A stretch of DNA of 31,165 nucleotides from Patescibacteria group bacterium (lineage in GTDB: Bacteria > Patescibacteriota > Minisyncoccia > JAHIHE01), in assembly GCA_018896765.1 (NCBI GenBank), contig JAHILZ010000027.1, positions 1-31,165 of the forward strand. The letters are read 5' to 3'. Position numbers and translations under genes: made by a program. The first letter of the stretch is position 1, and every line of letters begins with the position of its first letter. Positions 7,551 to 15,805 of this stretch are shown here, one piece after another. The notes below the pieces were generated by a model. The model was not told the origin of the DNA. It saw only the letters and a program-made list of their open reading frames with translations, and did no database searches.

Positions 7551-9356
7551 ATGCCGATAAAAGTAAAACAAACAACATGGAACCTTAAGCCGCTTTTTAA
7601 AAGCGATAATGATCCGGCGATGGCAAGGGAGAGAAAAATAGTGGAGCGCGAAAGCTATAAATTTATCAATAAATGGAAAGATCGCGCGGATTATTTGGAA
7701 AATCCGTCGGTGCTGAAAGAAGCGCTTGATGAATACGAGGTATGGCTTAGAAATTACGGAACTGACGGCAAGGAAGGGAATTATTTTCATTTGCGCACCG
7801 CGCAAGATCAGAATAGTCCTAAATTAAAAGCAAAATTTAATCAAGTTCAAGAGTTTGGCAATAAAATATTAAACGATATTCAATTTTTTCTTTTAAGGGT
7901 CGCGCGAATTGACCCGGAATTGCAAAAAAAGTTTTTGGATTTTCCGGACTTAAAAACTTACAAACATTTTTTGGAAAAAATATTTTCCGAATCAAAATAT
8001 TTGCTAAGCGAGCCGGAAGAAAAAATTATGAATCTTAAGTCGGCGCCTGCTTATATAAATTGGGTGAATATGACCGAAGGGTTTTTGGCAAAAGAAGAGC
8101 GGGAAGTGTTGAGCGGCGATGGTAAAAAAGCGAAAAAAAATTTCTCGGAAATTTTGAGCTTGACGAGCGACAAAAAAAGGCGAGTGCGGGATGCGGCCGC
8201 CGCCGCGGTAAACGATATTTTTTGGAAAAACGCCGATGTTGCGGAGGCGGAAATGAATTCTGTAATGGCGGATAAAAAAATTAATGATGAGTTGCGCGGG
8301 TTTCCGAGGCCGGATCTGGCGCGGCATCTCGGCGATGACATAGACAGCAGCGTTGTTGATGCGCTTGTGGAAGCCGCGGCGCAAAGATTTGATGTTTCGC
8401 AAAGATATTATCGCTTGAAATCCAAGCTTTTCGGGGTCAAGAAATTAAAATATCATGAACGCAATGTGGAATACGGGCGCATTGATAAAAAGTATTCTTA
8501 TCAAGAAGCGGTTGAATTTGTGTTTGATGTTTTTGAAAAAACCGATAAAGAATTTGCCGATATTTTTAAGGGATTTGTTTTAAACGGCCAAATAGACGTT
8601 TTTCCGCGTAAAGGAAAATCCGGCGGAGGTTTTTGTTCGCAGTATTTGATGACGCAACCCACTTATATTTTAATGAATTTTACCGGCAGGACGCGCGATG
8701 TTTTTACCATTGCTCACGAGAGTGGGCATGGCATTAATAATGAACTGATGAAAAAAAAGCAGAATGCGCTTAATTTCGGCATAACTCTTTTTACTGCAGA
8801 AATGTCCAGCAAGCTTATGGAGAGTTTTGCGTTTGAAGAAATGCTGAGAGAAACGAGCGGCGAAACGCGCTTGGCGATTATGATGATGATTTTGGATGAT
8901 GATATCGGCCATATTTTTAGCAGCGCCGCGAGAAATATATTTGAGCGCGAAATGCACGAAGAATTTCGGCGCAAGGGATATTTATCAAAAGAAGAGATCG
9001 GCGGATTGTTTAAAAAGCATGGGCAAAGATATATGGGCGGCGCGGTAGAGCAGTCTTTGGGCGCGGAGAATTGGTGGATGCATATCACGCACCTTAGAGC
9101 TTTCTTTTACAATTATCAATACGCGGCCGGGATTTTAGTCGCTAAGTTTTTTGCGAAGTCGGCCAGAGAAAATCCGGAATTTATTGTGAAAATAAAAGAA
9201 TTTTTATTTGCCGGAATATTCGATTCGCCTCAAAATTTGCTTAAAAATATGGGCATAGACATTGCCGGCAAGGAGTTTTGGAATAAAGGAATCAATGAAG
9301 TGGAAGATTTGCTGGATGAAACGGAAAAATTGGCGAAAAAATTAGGGAAAATATAA
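7551..9356 (+). CDS. pepF: Oligoendopeptidase F-type metallopeptidase (M3B)
   Basis: Cytosolic zinc endopeptidase that degrades short peptides. 601 residues, the usual PepF length. The zinc-binding H-E-S-G-H is at 389-393 (HESGHGINN), and the third ligand is predicted to be Glu417 in TAEMSSKLMES, at the same 28-residue offset as in known PepF proteins. The C-terminal RAFFYNYQYAAGILVAKFF block and the helical N-terminal domain match the family. ATG start 5 bp after the NIF3-like gene, followed by a terminator: two-gene operon. Likely supports amino-acid scavenging in a cell with little biosynthesis (inference). Confidence 0.93.
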   Translation: MPIKVKQTTWNLKPLFKSDNDPAMARERKIVERESYKFINKWKDRADYLENPSVLKEALDEYEVWLRNYGTDGKEGNYFHLRTAQDQNSPKLKAKFNQVQEFGNKILNDIQFFLLRVARIDPELQKKFLDFPDLKTYKHFLEKIFSESKYLLSEPEEKIMNLKSAPAYINWVNMTEGFLAKEEREVLSGDGKKAKKNFSEILSLTSDKKRRVRDAAAAAVNDIFWKNADVAEAEMNSVMADKKINDELRGFPRPDLARHLGDDIDSSVVDALVEAAAQRFDVSQRYYRLKSKLFGVKKLKYHERNVEYGRIDKKYSYQEAVEFVFDVFEKTDKEFADIFKGFVLNGQIDVFPRKGKSGGGFCSQYLMTQPTYILMNFTGRTRDVFTIAHESGHGINNELMKKKQNALNFGITLFTAEMSSKLMESFAFEEMLRETSGETRLAIMMMILDDDIGHIFSSAARNIFEREMHEEFRRKGYLSKEEIGGLFKKHGQRYMGGAVEQSLGAENWWMHITHLRAFFYNYQYAAGILVAKFFAKSARENPEFIVKIKEFLFAGIFDSPQNLLKNMGIDIAGKEFWNKGINEVEDLLDETEKLAKKLGKI

Positions 9357-9367
9357 TTCAAATTTTT

Positions 9368-9400
9368 AAAAACGCAATCTTATAAAAGGTTGCGTTTTTT
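9368..9400 (+). terminator. Rho-independent terminator after pepF
   Basis: Stem AAAAACGCAA (9368-9377) / TTGCGTTTTT (9390-9399), 12-nt loop, six-T run. The symmetric A/T flanks make it potentially bidirectional. Confidence 0.85.
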
Positions 9401-9465
9401 AGTTTTTATGCTAGAATTAAATTATTAGATTTCCTTATATTTAAGCGAAAATATGTTGCGCTAGT

Positions 9466-9500
9466 ATGTTAAAATGTCAAAATGTTTAAATGCTAAAATG
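9466..9500. repeat. Octanucleotide tandem repeat before the M16 gene
   Basis: Four 8-bp units in register (ATGTTAAA, ATGTCAAA, ATGTTTAA, ATGCTAAA) end 5 bp before the ATG of the M16 protease gene. Unit changes would alter the leader or promoter spacing. Confidence 0.75.
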
Positions 9501-9505
9501 GGTTT

Positions 9506-10777
9506 ATGTATAAAAAGACAGTTTTAGACAACGGACTTCGCGTGATTATCGCGCCGATGGAAGGCACTAAAACAGCCACGGTTTTGGTAATGGTCGGAAC
9601 CGGCGGAAAATACGAAACGCGAGAAACCAGCGGAATTTCGCATTTCTTGGAGCATTTGTTTTTCAAAGGCACCAAAAAAAGGCCGACTACGAAAAAAATC
9701 GCAGAAAGTTTGGAAGTTTTAGGAGCGGATTATGATGCTTTTACGTCAAAAGAATATACCGGGTTTTATGCCAAGACCGCCAGTTTTAATTTTGATAAAT
9801 CGGTAGAAATAATTTTTGATATTTTAAGCAATTCGCTTTTTACCGAAGAAGAAATAAAGCGCGAAAGAGATGTAATTTTGGAAGAAATCAAAATGATTAA
9901 AGATGACCCGCCGCGCTATGTGGCTGATTTGTTTGAAATATTGTTGTATGGCGATACTCCGGCCGGATGGGATTTTATTGGAACGCCGGAAAATTTAAGA
10001 AAAATGACTCGCAAACAAATATTAAAATATTTTCAAAGCCAATATGTGGCTAAAAATATTGTAATCTCGGTAGCGGGAGCGGTTAATAAAGCCGACGTTT
10101 TAAGGGAGATAAAAAAATATTTTGGCGATTTTAACGGCAGGGATTTTAAGCGGAAAAAGCCGGTAAAAGAAAAGCAAGATAAGCCGCGAGTTTTGCTCTA
10201 TAATAAAAAGACAGATCAAGTCCATATTAGTTTGGGTGTCCGGGCGTATAGCATCAATCATGCGGATAGGCATGTTTTGGCGCTTTTGGGAGTTATTTTG
10301 GGAGGAGGAATAAGTTCGCGGCTTTTCACTTCGGTCAGGGGGAATTTGGGATTGGCGTATTATATTTATTCCAGCGCGGATATGTATACTGATTCGGGAT
10401 ATTTTACCACTCAAGCCGGTATTGACGCGAAGAATGCGGAAAAAGTCATAAAAATAATTTTAGCCGAGTATAAAAAAATTGCCGACGAAGGAACTTGCGA
10501 GATTGAGCTGAAAAAAGTTAAAGATTATATCAAAGGGCGAATAATCATGGGTATGGAGTCATCTTCCGCGACGGCCAGTTTTTATGCCAATCAAGAAATT
10601 TTGAAAGGACAAATTGTTACTTTGGAAGAAAAATTGGCCGGAATTGACGCGGTAAGGACAGAAGATATCCGTCGCGTAGCGAAAGATATATTCAAAAACG
10701 AAAAGTTGAATTTGGCGCTGATAGGGACGGTTAAAAAGGGAGATAAAGAGAGAATAGAGAATATATTGAGATTGTAA
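9506..10777 (+). CDS. M16 family zinc peptidase (pitrilysin/processing-peptidase type)
   Basis: 423 residues, the single-chain length of bacterial PqqL/YmxG-like M16B peptidases. The inverted zinc motif HFLEH is at 46-50 (His46, Glu49, His50), and the third ligand is Glu126 or Glu127 in RDVILEEIKMIKDDPP, about 76 residues on as expected. The C-terminal half carries the LGGGISSRLF substrate-binding block of the second M16 domain. No signal peptide is visible, so cytosolic or associated by other means. The ATG at 9506 is directly preceded by an octamer repeat and no Shine-Dalgarno. Stand-alone gene between the pepF terminator and a repeat field. Confidence 0.93.
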   Translation: MYKKTVLDNGLRVIIAPMEGTKTATVLVMVGTGGKYETRETSGISHFLEHLFFKGTKKRPTTKKIAESLEVLGADYDAFTSKEYTGFYAKTASFNFDKSVEIIFDILSNSLFTEEEIKRERDVILEEIKMIKDDPPRYVADLFEILLYGDTPAGWDFIGTPENLRKMTRKQILKYFQSQYVAKNIVISVAGAVNKADVLREIKKYFGDFNGRDFKRKKPVKEKQDKPRVLLYNKKTDQVHISLGVRAYSINHADRHVLALLGVILGGGISSRLFTSVRGNLGLAYYIYSSADMYTDSGYFTTQAGIDAKNAEKVIKIILAEYKKIADEGTCEIELKKVKDYIKGRIIMGMESSSATASFYANQEILKGQIVTLEEKLAGIDAVRTEDIRRVAKDIFKNEKLNLALIGTVKKGDKERIENILRL

Positions 10778-10800
10778 TTCAAAAGGATAAATTATAAATT

Positions 10801-11045
10801 TAAAAACAATTTATTTTAAATCCAAATGACAAATCAAATCCAAATCACAAACGATCAATTTAAAAATAATTACCAATAACCAAGATGCAATAATCAAACA
10901 AATCTCAATATCCAATAATCAAATTACAAACAGTTTGATTATTGAAATTTGATTATTGGTTATTGTTTGGTGTTTGTTTCTTGATGTTTGGTTATTTTAG
11001 GAATTTGACATTGATTTGGCATTTGAGCTTTGGAATTTGGATTTA
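10801..11045. repeat. Intergenic field of inverted AAAT/ATTT short words
   Basis: The 329-bp gap between the M16 gene and the AI-2E gene has no gene. Its left part is made of words such as AAATCC, AAATGAC, AAATCAC (5-8 bp apart), and its right part of the complementary type (ATTTGG, GTTTGG, GATTATTG). The centre is a perfect 11-bp inverted repeat, CAATAATCAAA (10913-10923) / TTTGATTATTG (10934-10944). The whole reads as a long imperfect palindrome with the same vocabulary as the tracts inside metG, leuS and tgt. Confidence 0.75.
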
Positions 11046-11106
11046 ACAATCGGCGACCCTGCACGAAAGTTATTGGTTTAATTTAATAAGTTTAATCAGT
11101 AAAATT

Positions 11107-12141
11107 ATGGAATCCATCAAACTCGATATCTCTTATCAAACAATTTTCAAAATATTTTTTGTCATATTGGCGATAGTGTTTTTGTTTTATATCAAGCAAG
11201 TTGTTTTGGCGCTTTTTGCCGCGTTTGTGCTGTCGACTGTTACCAATCCTCTGGCGGATTGGGCGGAGAAAAAAAATATTTCCCGCACCGCCTCCGCGCC
11301 GCTTATATTTATCGGAGTTTTAGTATTTTTTGGATTTATTTTTTATTGGATTATTCCTTCCTTGGTCGGCGAGCTTGGAAATTTGATTAAGCATTTTCCG
11401 CAATATATCGCTGAAAACACCGCGAAATATCCTTTTCTAGAGCAGTTTAATATTGGAAAAAGCATTGATCAAGCGGTTTTGTCGGTTTTAAATTATATAA
11501 ACGAGCAGGATTTGAATATTTTTTTCTCCACTGTTTCCGTTTTGAGCAATTTGTTTTATGTTTTTTTGGCGTTCGCGATAGCATTCTATTTAACTATTGA
11601 AAAAAATTTGGTAAAGCTGAATTTGCGCCAAGTGACAGATCACGGACAGCACAAGAATCTCGCGTTGATTTTGGATGAAATTGAAATTAAAATGGGGCGG
11701 TGGTTCGTGGGCCAGCTGCTTTTGAGTTTGGTAAGCGGAACAGCTATTTTTATCGGACTTACGATTCTTGGCGTTTCTTTCGCGCTTCCTTTGGCAGTAT
11801 TGGCGGCGATTTTGCGATTTATTCCCTTTTTAGGCGGAATGATCTCGGACACGGCCGGCATTATAATCGCTTTTTTAAGCTCTCCGGCTTTGGGCATTAT
11901 AACCTTTTTTATGTATTATCTTATTCAGCAGATAGAGTCGTATATTTTGATTCCGTATGTAATGAAAAAATCAGTCGGTCTTAATCCGATTGTGGTGATT
12001 ATTGCGGTTGTGAGCGGCGGGCAGCTGGGCGGGATTGCGGGCGCCTTGCTCGCGCTTCCGATTACGATAATTATTGTGATTTTGGCAAAAGAATTTGTTT
12101 TGGAAAAACACACTGATACAACGAATATTGACACGAATTAA
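11107..12141 (+). CDS. AI-2E family (PerM/YdiK-like) membrane permease
   Basis: 344 residues, polytopic inner-membrane protein. Hydrophobic segments start at about residues 13, 35, 62, 150, 207, 235 and 305. The layout (paired N-terminal helices, soluble middle at about 90-145 ending INEQDLNIFFSTVSVLSNLF, and a C-terminal LRFIPFLGGMISDTAGII block) is typical of the family. The family was named for autoinducer-2 export but covers varied or unknown substrates, including Na+/H+ antiport, so no substrate is assigned. Ends 12 bp before metG, so the two are probably cotranscribed. Confidence 0.88.
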   Translation: MESIKLDISYQTIFKIFFVILAIVFLFYIKQVVLALFAAFVLSTVTNPLADWAEKKNISRTASAPLIFIGVLVFFGFIFYWIIPSLVGELGNLIKHFPQYIAENTAKYPFLEQFNIGKSIDQAVLSVLNYINEQDLNIFFSTVSVLSNLFYVFLAFAIAFYLTIEKNLVKLNLRQVTDHGQHKNLALILDEIEIKMGRWFVGQLLLSLVSGTAIFIGLTILGVSFALPLAVLAAILRFIPFLGGMISDTAGIIIAFLSSPALGIITFFMYYLIQQIESYILIPYVMKKSVGLNPIVVIIAVVSGGQLGGIAGALLALPITIIIVILAKEFVLEKHTDTTNIDTN

Positions 12142-12153
12142 ACCAATATTTAT

Positions 12154-13704
12154 ATGCAAAAAAAATTTTATATTACAACCACATTGCCTTATGTAAACGC
12201 CGCGCCGCATATCGGGTTTGCTTTGGAAATTATTCAAGCGGACTCGATAGCCCGCTACAAAAGAATGGCGGGGTATGATGTATTTTTTAATACCGGTACG
12301 GATGAACACGGAATAAAAGTTTATCGAAAAGCGCGGGAAGAGGGAAAAGATACGCAAAAATATGTCGATGAATACGCGGCAAAATTTGATGATTTGAAAA
12401 AAGCGCTTAATTTGAGCTATGATAGTTTTATTCGTACGACCGATGTTAATCATGTCAAGGCGGCGCAAGAATTTTGGAAAAGATGTTTTAAGGCAGGCGA
12501 TATTTATAAAAAAAAGTATAAAACAAAATATTGCGTCGGCTGCGAAGCTGAAAAAACCGAATCTGAATTAATAAATGATTGCTGTTCGGTTCATCCGAAT
12601 TTAAAAATTGAAGTTATTGAAGAGGAAAATTATTTTTTTCGTTTGTCAAAATATCAAAAAAAGCTGGCGGATTTTTATGAGAAAAACCCCGGATTCGTTA
12701 TTCCGAGTTTTAGATTTAACGAAATTAAGAATTTTATTAAAAATGGCTTGGAAGATTTTAGCATCTCGCGGCTTAAAGAAAAAATGCCTTGGGGAATTCC
12801 CGCGCCGGACGACGAAAAACATGTGATGTATGTCTGGTTTGACGCGCTGGTTAATTATATCTCGGCGCTCGGCTGGCCGGACAATGCGGAAAATTTCCGT
12901 AAATATTGGCCGGCGGTCCAGCTTGCGGGAAAAGATAATTTGCGTTTTCAGTCGCTGGTGTGGCAGGCAATGCTTATGTCGGCGGGAGTTCCGCCTTCCC
13001 GGCGGATTGTCATACATGGATTTATAACCAGCGGAGGGCAAAAAATGAGCAAGAGTCTTGGCAATGTGGTGAACCCTTATGATGTGGTTGCTAAATATGG
13101 CGCGGATGCTTTGCGCTACTATCTTACGCGCGAGATTACTCCTTTTGAAGACGGCGATTTTACTTATGAAAAATTTGAGGAAGCTTATACCGCGAATCTT
13201 GCGAACGGACTGGGAAATTTAGTAGCGAGAAGCTTGGCAATGGCGGAGAAAATGCAAGTGGAAAGTGGAAAGTGGAAAGTGGAAAGTGGAAATTATAAAA
13301 TACAAATCCCAAATCCCAAATCCCAAACAATTAGTAAAACTAGTTGGAAAAAATACGAGGAAGTGATAAATAATTATAAACTGAATGAAGCGATGAATGA
13401 AATATGGAAATTTATCAGCGCTTGCGATGAATATATTGAAGAAAATAAGCCATGGAAACTGGAGGGAAACGAAAAAGAAGAAGCGATTTATAATTTGTTG
13501 GAAAGCTTGCGCCATATCGCTTGGATGCTTCGGCCTTTTATGCCGGAAACTTCGGACAAAATTTTCAGCCAATTGTTTGCCGATGAAAAAGAAAGAGCTG
13601 TGGAATTATCTAAAGTTTTAAACGAAGCGCAAAAATGGGGCGGAATGAAAATAGGCGCGAAAATAAAAAAAGGCGCGGTGCTGTTTCCGCGCTTGAAAGT
13701 TTAG
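12154..13704 (+). CDS. metG: Methionyl-tRNA synthetase
   Basis: Class I synthetase for initiator and elongator tRNA-Met. 516 residues. HIGH-like HIGF at 19-22, a zinc knuckle CVGC...CCSVHP at about residues 127-148, and KMSKS at 297-301. There is no C-terminal EMAP-like tRNA-binding domain, as in many short bacterial MetRS. Residues about 370-392 are encoded by a 70-bp heptamer tract in the linker between the catalytic and anticodon-binding domains, so function should be kept. Starts 12 bp after the AI-2E gene; no clear Shine-Dalgarno. Confidence 0.95.
   Translation: MQKKFYITTTLPYVNAAPHIGFALEIIQADSIARYKRMAGYDVFFNTGTDEHGIKVYRKAREEGKDTQKYVDEYAAKFDDLKKALNLSYDSFIRTTDVNHVKAAQEFWKRCFKAGDIYKKKYKTKYCVGCEAEKTESELINDCCSVHPNLKIEVIEEENYFFRLSKYQKKLADFYEKNPGFVIPSFRFNEIKNFIKNGLEDFSISRLKEKMPWGIPAPDDEKHVMYVWFDALVNYISALGWPDNAENFRKYWPAVQLAGKDNLRFQSLVWQAMLMSAGVPPSRRIVIHGFITSGGQKMSKSLGNVVNPYDVVAKYGADALRYYLTREITPFEDGDFTYEKFEEAYTANLANGLGNLVARSLAMAEKMQVESGKWKVESGNYKIQIPNPKSQTISKTSWKKYEEVINNYKLNEAMNEIWKFISACDEYIEENKPWKLEGNEKEEAIYNLLESLRHIAWMLRPFMPETSDKIFSQLFADEKERAVELSKVLNEAQKWGGMKIGAKIKKGAVLFPRLKV
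13261..13330. repeat. Heptanucleotide tract inside metG
   Basis: Ten 7-mers in one register: GAAAGTG four times, GAAATTA, TAAAATA, CAAATCC three times, CAAACAA. The repeat word changes but the 7-bp phase does not. Translated in frame as a V/E/S/K/Q-rich inter-domain loop. Confidence 0.9.
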
Positions 13705-13712
13705 AATATCAA

Positions 13713-13835
13713 TTAGATACTCAAAACGACGATGATTAAGACGATTATAGTTGCTATCATTACACCGCCTATTAGCGGAAAGTTCATTATAACTTTTGGT
13801 TTTAGCCAAAAATTCATCCAGTTTCTTAAGCCCAT
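13713..13835 (-). CDS. Small single-helix membrane protein, 40 aa
   Basis: Short gene on the minus strand between the 3' end of metG and the start of tatD. It has the best ribosome-binding site of the window, AAAGGAGGTG with 5 nt before the ATG, and a promoter TTGACT - 16 bp - TATATT. The peptide begins MGLRNWMNFWLKPKVIMNFP with an amphipathic, basic N-terminus. Then comes a continuous hydrophobic segment of about 20 residues (LIGGVMIATIIVLIIVV) that should span the membrane, and it ends LSI. No family recognised; such peptides can be small membrane regulators or type I toxin-like. Function unknown. Longer frames over this stretch in other phases lack these signals. Confidence 0.75.
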   Translation of the reverse strand: MGLRNWMNFWLKPKVIMNFPLIGGVMIATIIVLIIVVLSI

Positions 13836-13855
13836 TGAACACCTCCTTTAAAAAC

Positions 13856-13883
13856 AATATAGCATAGATAATTTAAAAGTCAA
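13856..13883 (-). promoter_or_regulatory. Promoter of the 40-aa membrane peptide gene
   Basis: Minus-strand TTGACT (13883-13878), 16-bp spacer, TATATT (13861-13856). It lies 7 bp from the tatD start codon on the other strand. Confidence 0.75.
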
Positions 13884-13889
13884 GAGTTT

Positions 13890-14732
13890 ATGATTGATTC
13901 TCACGCTCATTTGGATTTCAAGGAATTTGATAAAGACCGCGAAGGGGTGATAAAGCGGTTTTTTGCCGATGGCGGAGAAAAAATTATTAATATTGGCTGC
14001 GATTTGGCTTCAAGCGAGCGGAGCGTTGAATTGGCCCAAAAACATGAAAATATTTTTGCTTCTGTCGGCATTCATCCGCACGATGCGGAAATACTGAACG
14101 AAGAATCGCTAAAAAAACTGGAAGAATTAGTTATCAAGACAAAAGTTGTCGCGGTAGGGGAAATCGGTTTGGATTTTTTCCGTCCCGAGTCCTCGGGATT
14201 TTCGCAGGAAAAACAAATAGATGCTTTTAAGTCGCAATTGGAGCTTGCGAAAAATCACAAAAAACCGATAATTATTCATTGTCGCGAGGCGTATGTGGAT
14301 TTATTGGAAATATTAAAAAATTATCAGCCCAAGGATGATGATCCTCGGGCTCACAAGACTCCTGTTTTACAAGGCGTAGCGCATTGTTTTTTGGGAAGCT
14401 GGCCGATCGCGGAAGAATTATTGAAAATGGGATTTTATATCGGTTTTACCGGAGCCATCACTTATCCCAAGAAAAGAGTCACCAAAGATCCTCTTGGAAT
14501 GAATTTTAATACAGAACCGGAGATTTTTAAAGTTGTAAAAAATACGCCTTTGGATAGAATTCTTATTGAAACCGATTGTCCGTTTTTGGCGCCGGCGCCG
14601 AAGCGTGGAAGCCGCAATGAGCCGGCATTTGTAAAATATGTAGCGGCAAAAATCGCGGAGTTAAAAAGTATTAGCGTTGAGGAAGCGGAAAAAGCGACAA
14701 GTGAGAACGCGAGGAAGTTGTTTGGGATATAA
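13890..14732 (+). CDS. tatD: TatD-family metal-dependent DNase
   Basis: 280 residues, TIM-barrel hydrolase with 3'-5' exonuclease or D-aminoacyl-tRNA-deacylase-like roles reported in the family. Motifs in order: DSHAHLD (His5, His7), VGEIGLDFF (metal Glu), IIHCREAY, GVAHCFLGS, and ILIETDCPFLAP (catalytic Asp). Two small segments, PESSGFSQ and YQPKDDDPRAHK, are encoded by short palindromes (14183-14198 and 14326-14351) and are extra relative to typical TatD. The stop codon is followed after 2 bp by the ATG of a truncated PAP2 5' end, so a tatD-PAP2 operon probably existed before the insertions. Confidence 0.93.
   Translation: MIDSHAHLDFKEFDKDREGVIKRFFADGGEKIINIGCDLASSERSVELAQKHENIFASVGIHPHDAEILNEESLKKLEELVIKTKVVAVGEIGLDFFRPESSGFSQEKQIDAFKSQLELAKNHKKPIIIHCREAYVDLLEILKNYQPKDDDPRAHKTPVLQGVAHCFLGSWPIAEELLKMGFYIGFTGAITYPKKRVTKDPLGMNFNTEPEIFKVVKNTPLDRILIETDCPFLAPAPKRGSRNEPAFVKYVAAKIAELKSISVEEAEKATSENARKLFGI
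14183..14351. repeat. Two CCCGAG-type palindromes inside tatD
   Basis: TCCCGAG/CTCGGGA at 14183-14189 and 14192-14198. AGCCCAAGGAT/ATCCTCGGGCT at 14326-14336 and 14341-14351 (one mismatch). Both share a CCCGAG/CTCGGG core and sit in predicted surface loops of TatD, in frame. Confidence 0.6.
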
Positions 14733-14734
14733 TT

Positions 14735-14782
14735 ATGGAATTCGAAATTGTCCGATTTTTCAATCAGTTGGGTGCGGGGTAG
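14735..14782 (+). pseudogene. Truncated 5' end of a PAP2 phosphatase gene (stub 1)
   Basis: MEFEIVRFFNQLGAG followed by a TAG in place of the Trp codon of the intact gene, which begins MELAIVKFFGQLGAGW at 20203. 34 of 48 nt and 11 of 15 residues match. It starts 2 bp after the tatD stop, an operon-like junction. Confidence 0.8.
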
Positions 14783-14840
14783 GTTTTATCATTTTATTTA
14801 AGATTATAAAATAAAAATAGAATAAAATATTTATAGTGCT

Positions 14841-14887
14841 TTTCAGACGGCCGTCAGGATTGTTATATAGAGGATCTATGCTATAAT
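14841..14887 (+). promoter_or_regulatory. Palindrome copy 1 and promoter of the Cas2/PaaX-like gene
   Basis: Palindromic core GACGGCCGTC (14846-14855) followed exactly 11 nt later by ATAGAG. A promoter TTGTTA (14860-14865), 16 bp, TATAAT (14882-14887) starts 4 bp after the core. The palindrome thus sits where an operator or activator site would be, 80 bp before the start codon. Confidence 0.6.
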
Positions 14888-14930
14888 TATAAATAAATAA
14901 TCTTTAGTATTTTTTTAAAAAAATATAGTT

Positions 14931-15461
14931 ATGAAGTTGCCGATTACTGATAAATTTCTTTTTGATTTGTATAATTTTACTGAGGGGGTAGGGGAGATTT
15001 TTGATTTGTTTAGTCCGCGAACGATGAAAGAAGTCTGCTATTCGGATTTATATAGATTAAAGAAAAAATACTCAAAAGAACGGTCAAAACGGCAATTTAG
15101 CCAGCTGGTTTATTATTTGAAAAGCAGGGGATATATTAAAATTAAAAATTTGGATCAAAAGCAGGGCGTTATTTTTACCGCTAAAGGAGCGGAAAAAGTG
15201 CTAAAAATAAAATTTAAAATGATGGATAAAAAAACTCGAAAAGACGGCAAGTGGCAAATGATGATTTTTGACATACCGGAAAGCAAAAGGCGTTTCAGGG
15301 CGATCCTTCGAGAAAATCTTTATTTATTGGGCTATAAAATGCTTCAACAAAGCGTTTGGGTGTGTCCCTATGATGTTCTGGAAGAAACAGAAGGAGTTTT
15401 GAGAAAATATTTTTTAGATCAATATGTAAAATTGTTTTTGATTGAAGAAATAGAGGTATAG
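14931..15461 (+). CDS. Winged-helix + Cas2/PaaX-C-like protein
   Basis: 176 residues. N-terminal part (about 35-95) is a winged helix: FSQLVYYLKSRGYIKIKN, then a wing ending GVIFTAKGAEKVL. Residues about 102-176 match the Cas2-like ferredoxin-fold domain of PaaX-type regulators: KWQMMIFDIPESKRRFRAIL, then LGYKMLQQSVWVCPYDV. The Asp of MIFDIP corresponds to the conserved Cas2/PaaX strand-1 Asp. CPR relatives are often labelled CRISPR-associated Cas2, but there is no cas1 or CRISPR array here, so a transcriptional regulator or nucleic-acid enzyme is more likely. One palindrome lies in its promoter and four follow the gene. The frame stays open for 35 codons after the TAG. ATG at 14931; no clear Shine-Dalgarno. 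Confidence 0.8.
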   Translation: MKLPITDKFLFDLYNFTEGVGEIFDLFSPRTMKEVCYSDLYRLKKKYSKERSKRQFSQLVYYLKSRGYIKIKNLDQKQGVIFTAKGAEKVLKIKFKMMDKKTRKDGKWQMMIFDIPESKRRFRAILRENLYLLGYKMLQQSVWVCPYDVLEETEGVLRKYFLDQYVKLFLIEEIEV

Positions 15462-15465
15462 CGTG

Positions 15466-15805
15466 ATTCAGACGACCGTCAGAAAGACAAGATAGAGCAA
15501 TTAAAGCTATTTTTTAAAAAGCAGTTAGTCGTAAAATATTTGGAGCTTGGTGATTATATTGTGATTTAAACGGCCGTCGGAAATGCAATATAGAGTTAAA
15601 TGGTTTTTAAAAATAGTTTTTGCGAGTCGCGCCGTATAAAAAATGTTGATAATGAAATAGTAGTGCGTTTTAAACGGCCGTCAGAAAGAAGAGATAGAAT
15701 TAAAATAGTTTTTTAGAGGAGTTTTTTAGGGGTTATTGTACGGAAAATTTTTGAGAATAAAAATAGTAGCGCGTTTCCGACGGCCGTCGGAAACGCGCGA
15801 TAGAG
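15466..15805 (+). repeat. Array of four palindromic motifs (copies 2-5)
   Basis: Cores centred at 15475, 15573, 15677 and 15783, i.e. 98, 104 and 106 bp apart, all in the same orientation as copy 1 at 14850. Consensus TTYNRACGGCCGTCRGAAA (copy 2 has GACC in the core), then ATAGAG (ATAGAA in copy 4) exactly 11 nt after the GTC of the core in every copy. Copy 5 is a perfect 30-bp palindrome (15769-15798). Spacers are AT-rich and share TTAAA and ATAGTTTTT words, so this is not a CRISPR. This array fills most of the 433-bp gap between the Cas2/PaaX-like gene and the 964-aa gene; I see no complete gene in that gap. Confidence 0.85.

Noticed and set aside
8004..8402. 132-residue minus-strand frame inside pepF, and similar long antisense frames
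   Set aside because: They lie opposite well-supported genes and have compositions typical of reverse-strand shadows (R/F/H-rich), without promoters or ribosome sites.
13618..13857. 79-residue minus-strand frame over the metG-tatD gap
   Set aside because: It uses a different phase from the AAAGGAGGTG-linked ATG, runs into metG, and lacks protein-like character. The 40-aa frame fits the signals better.
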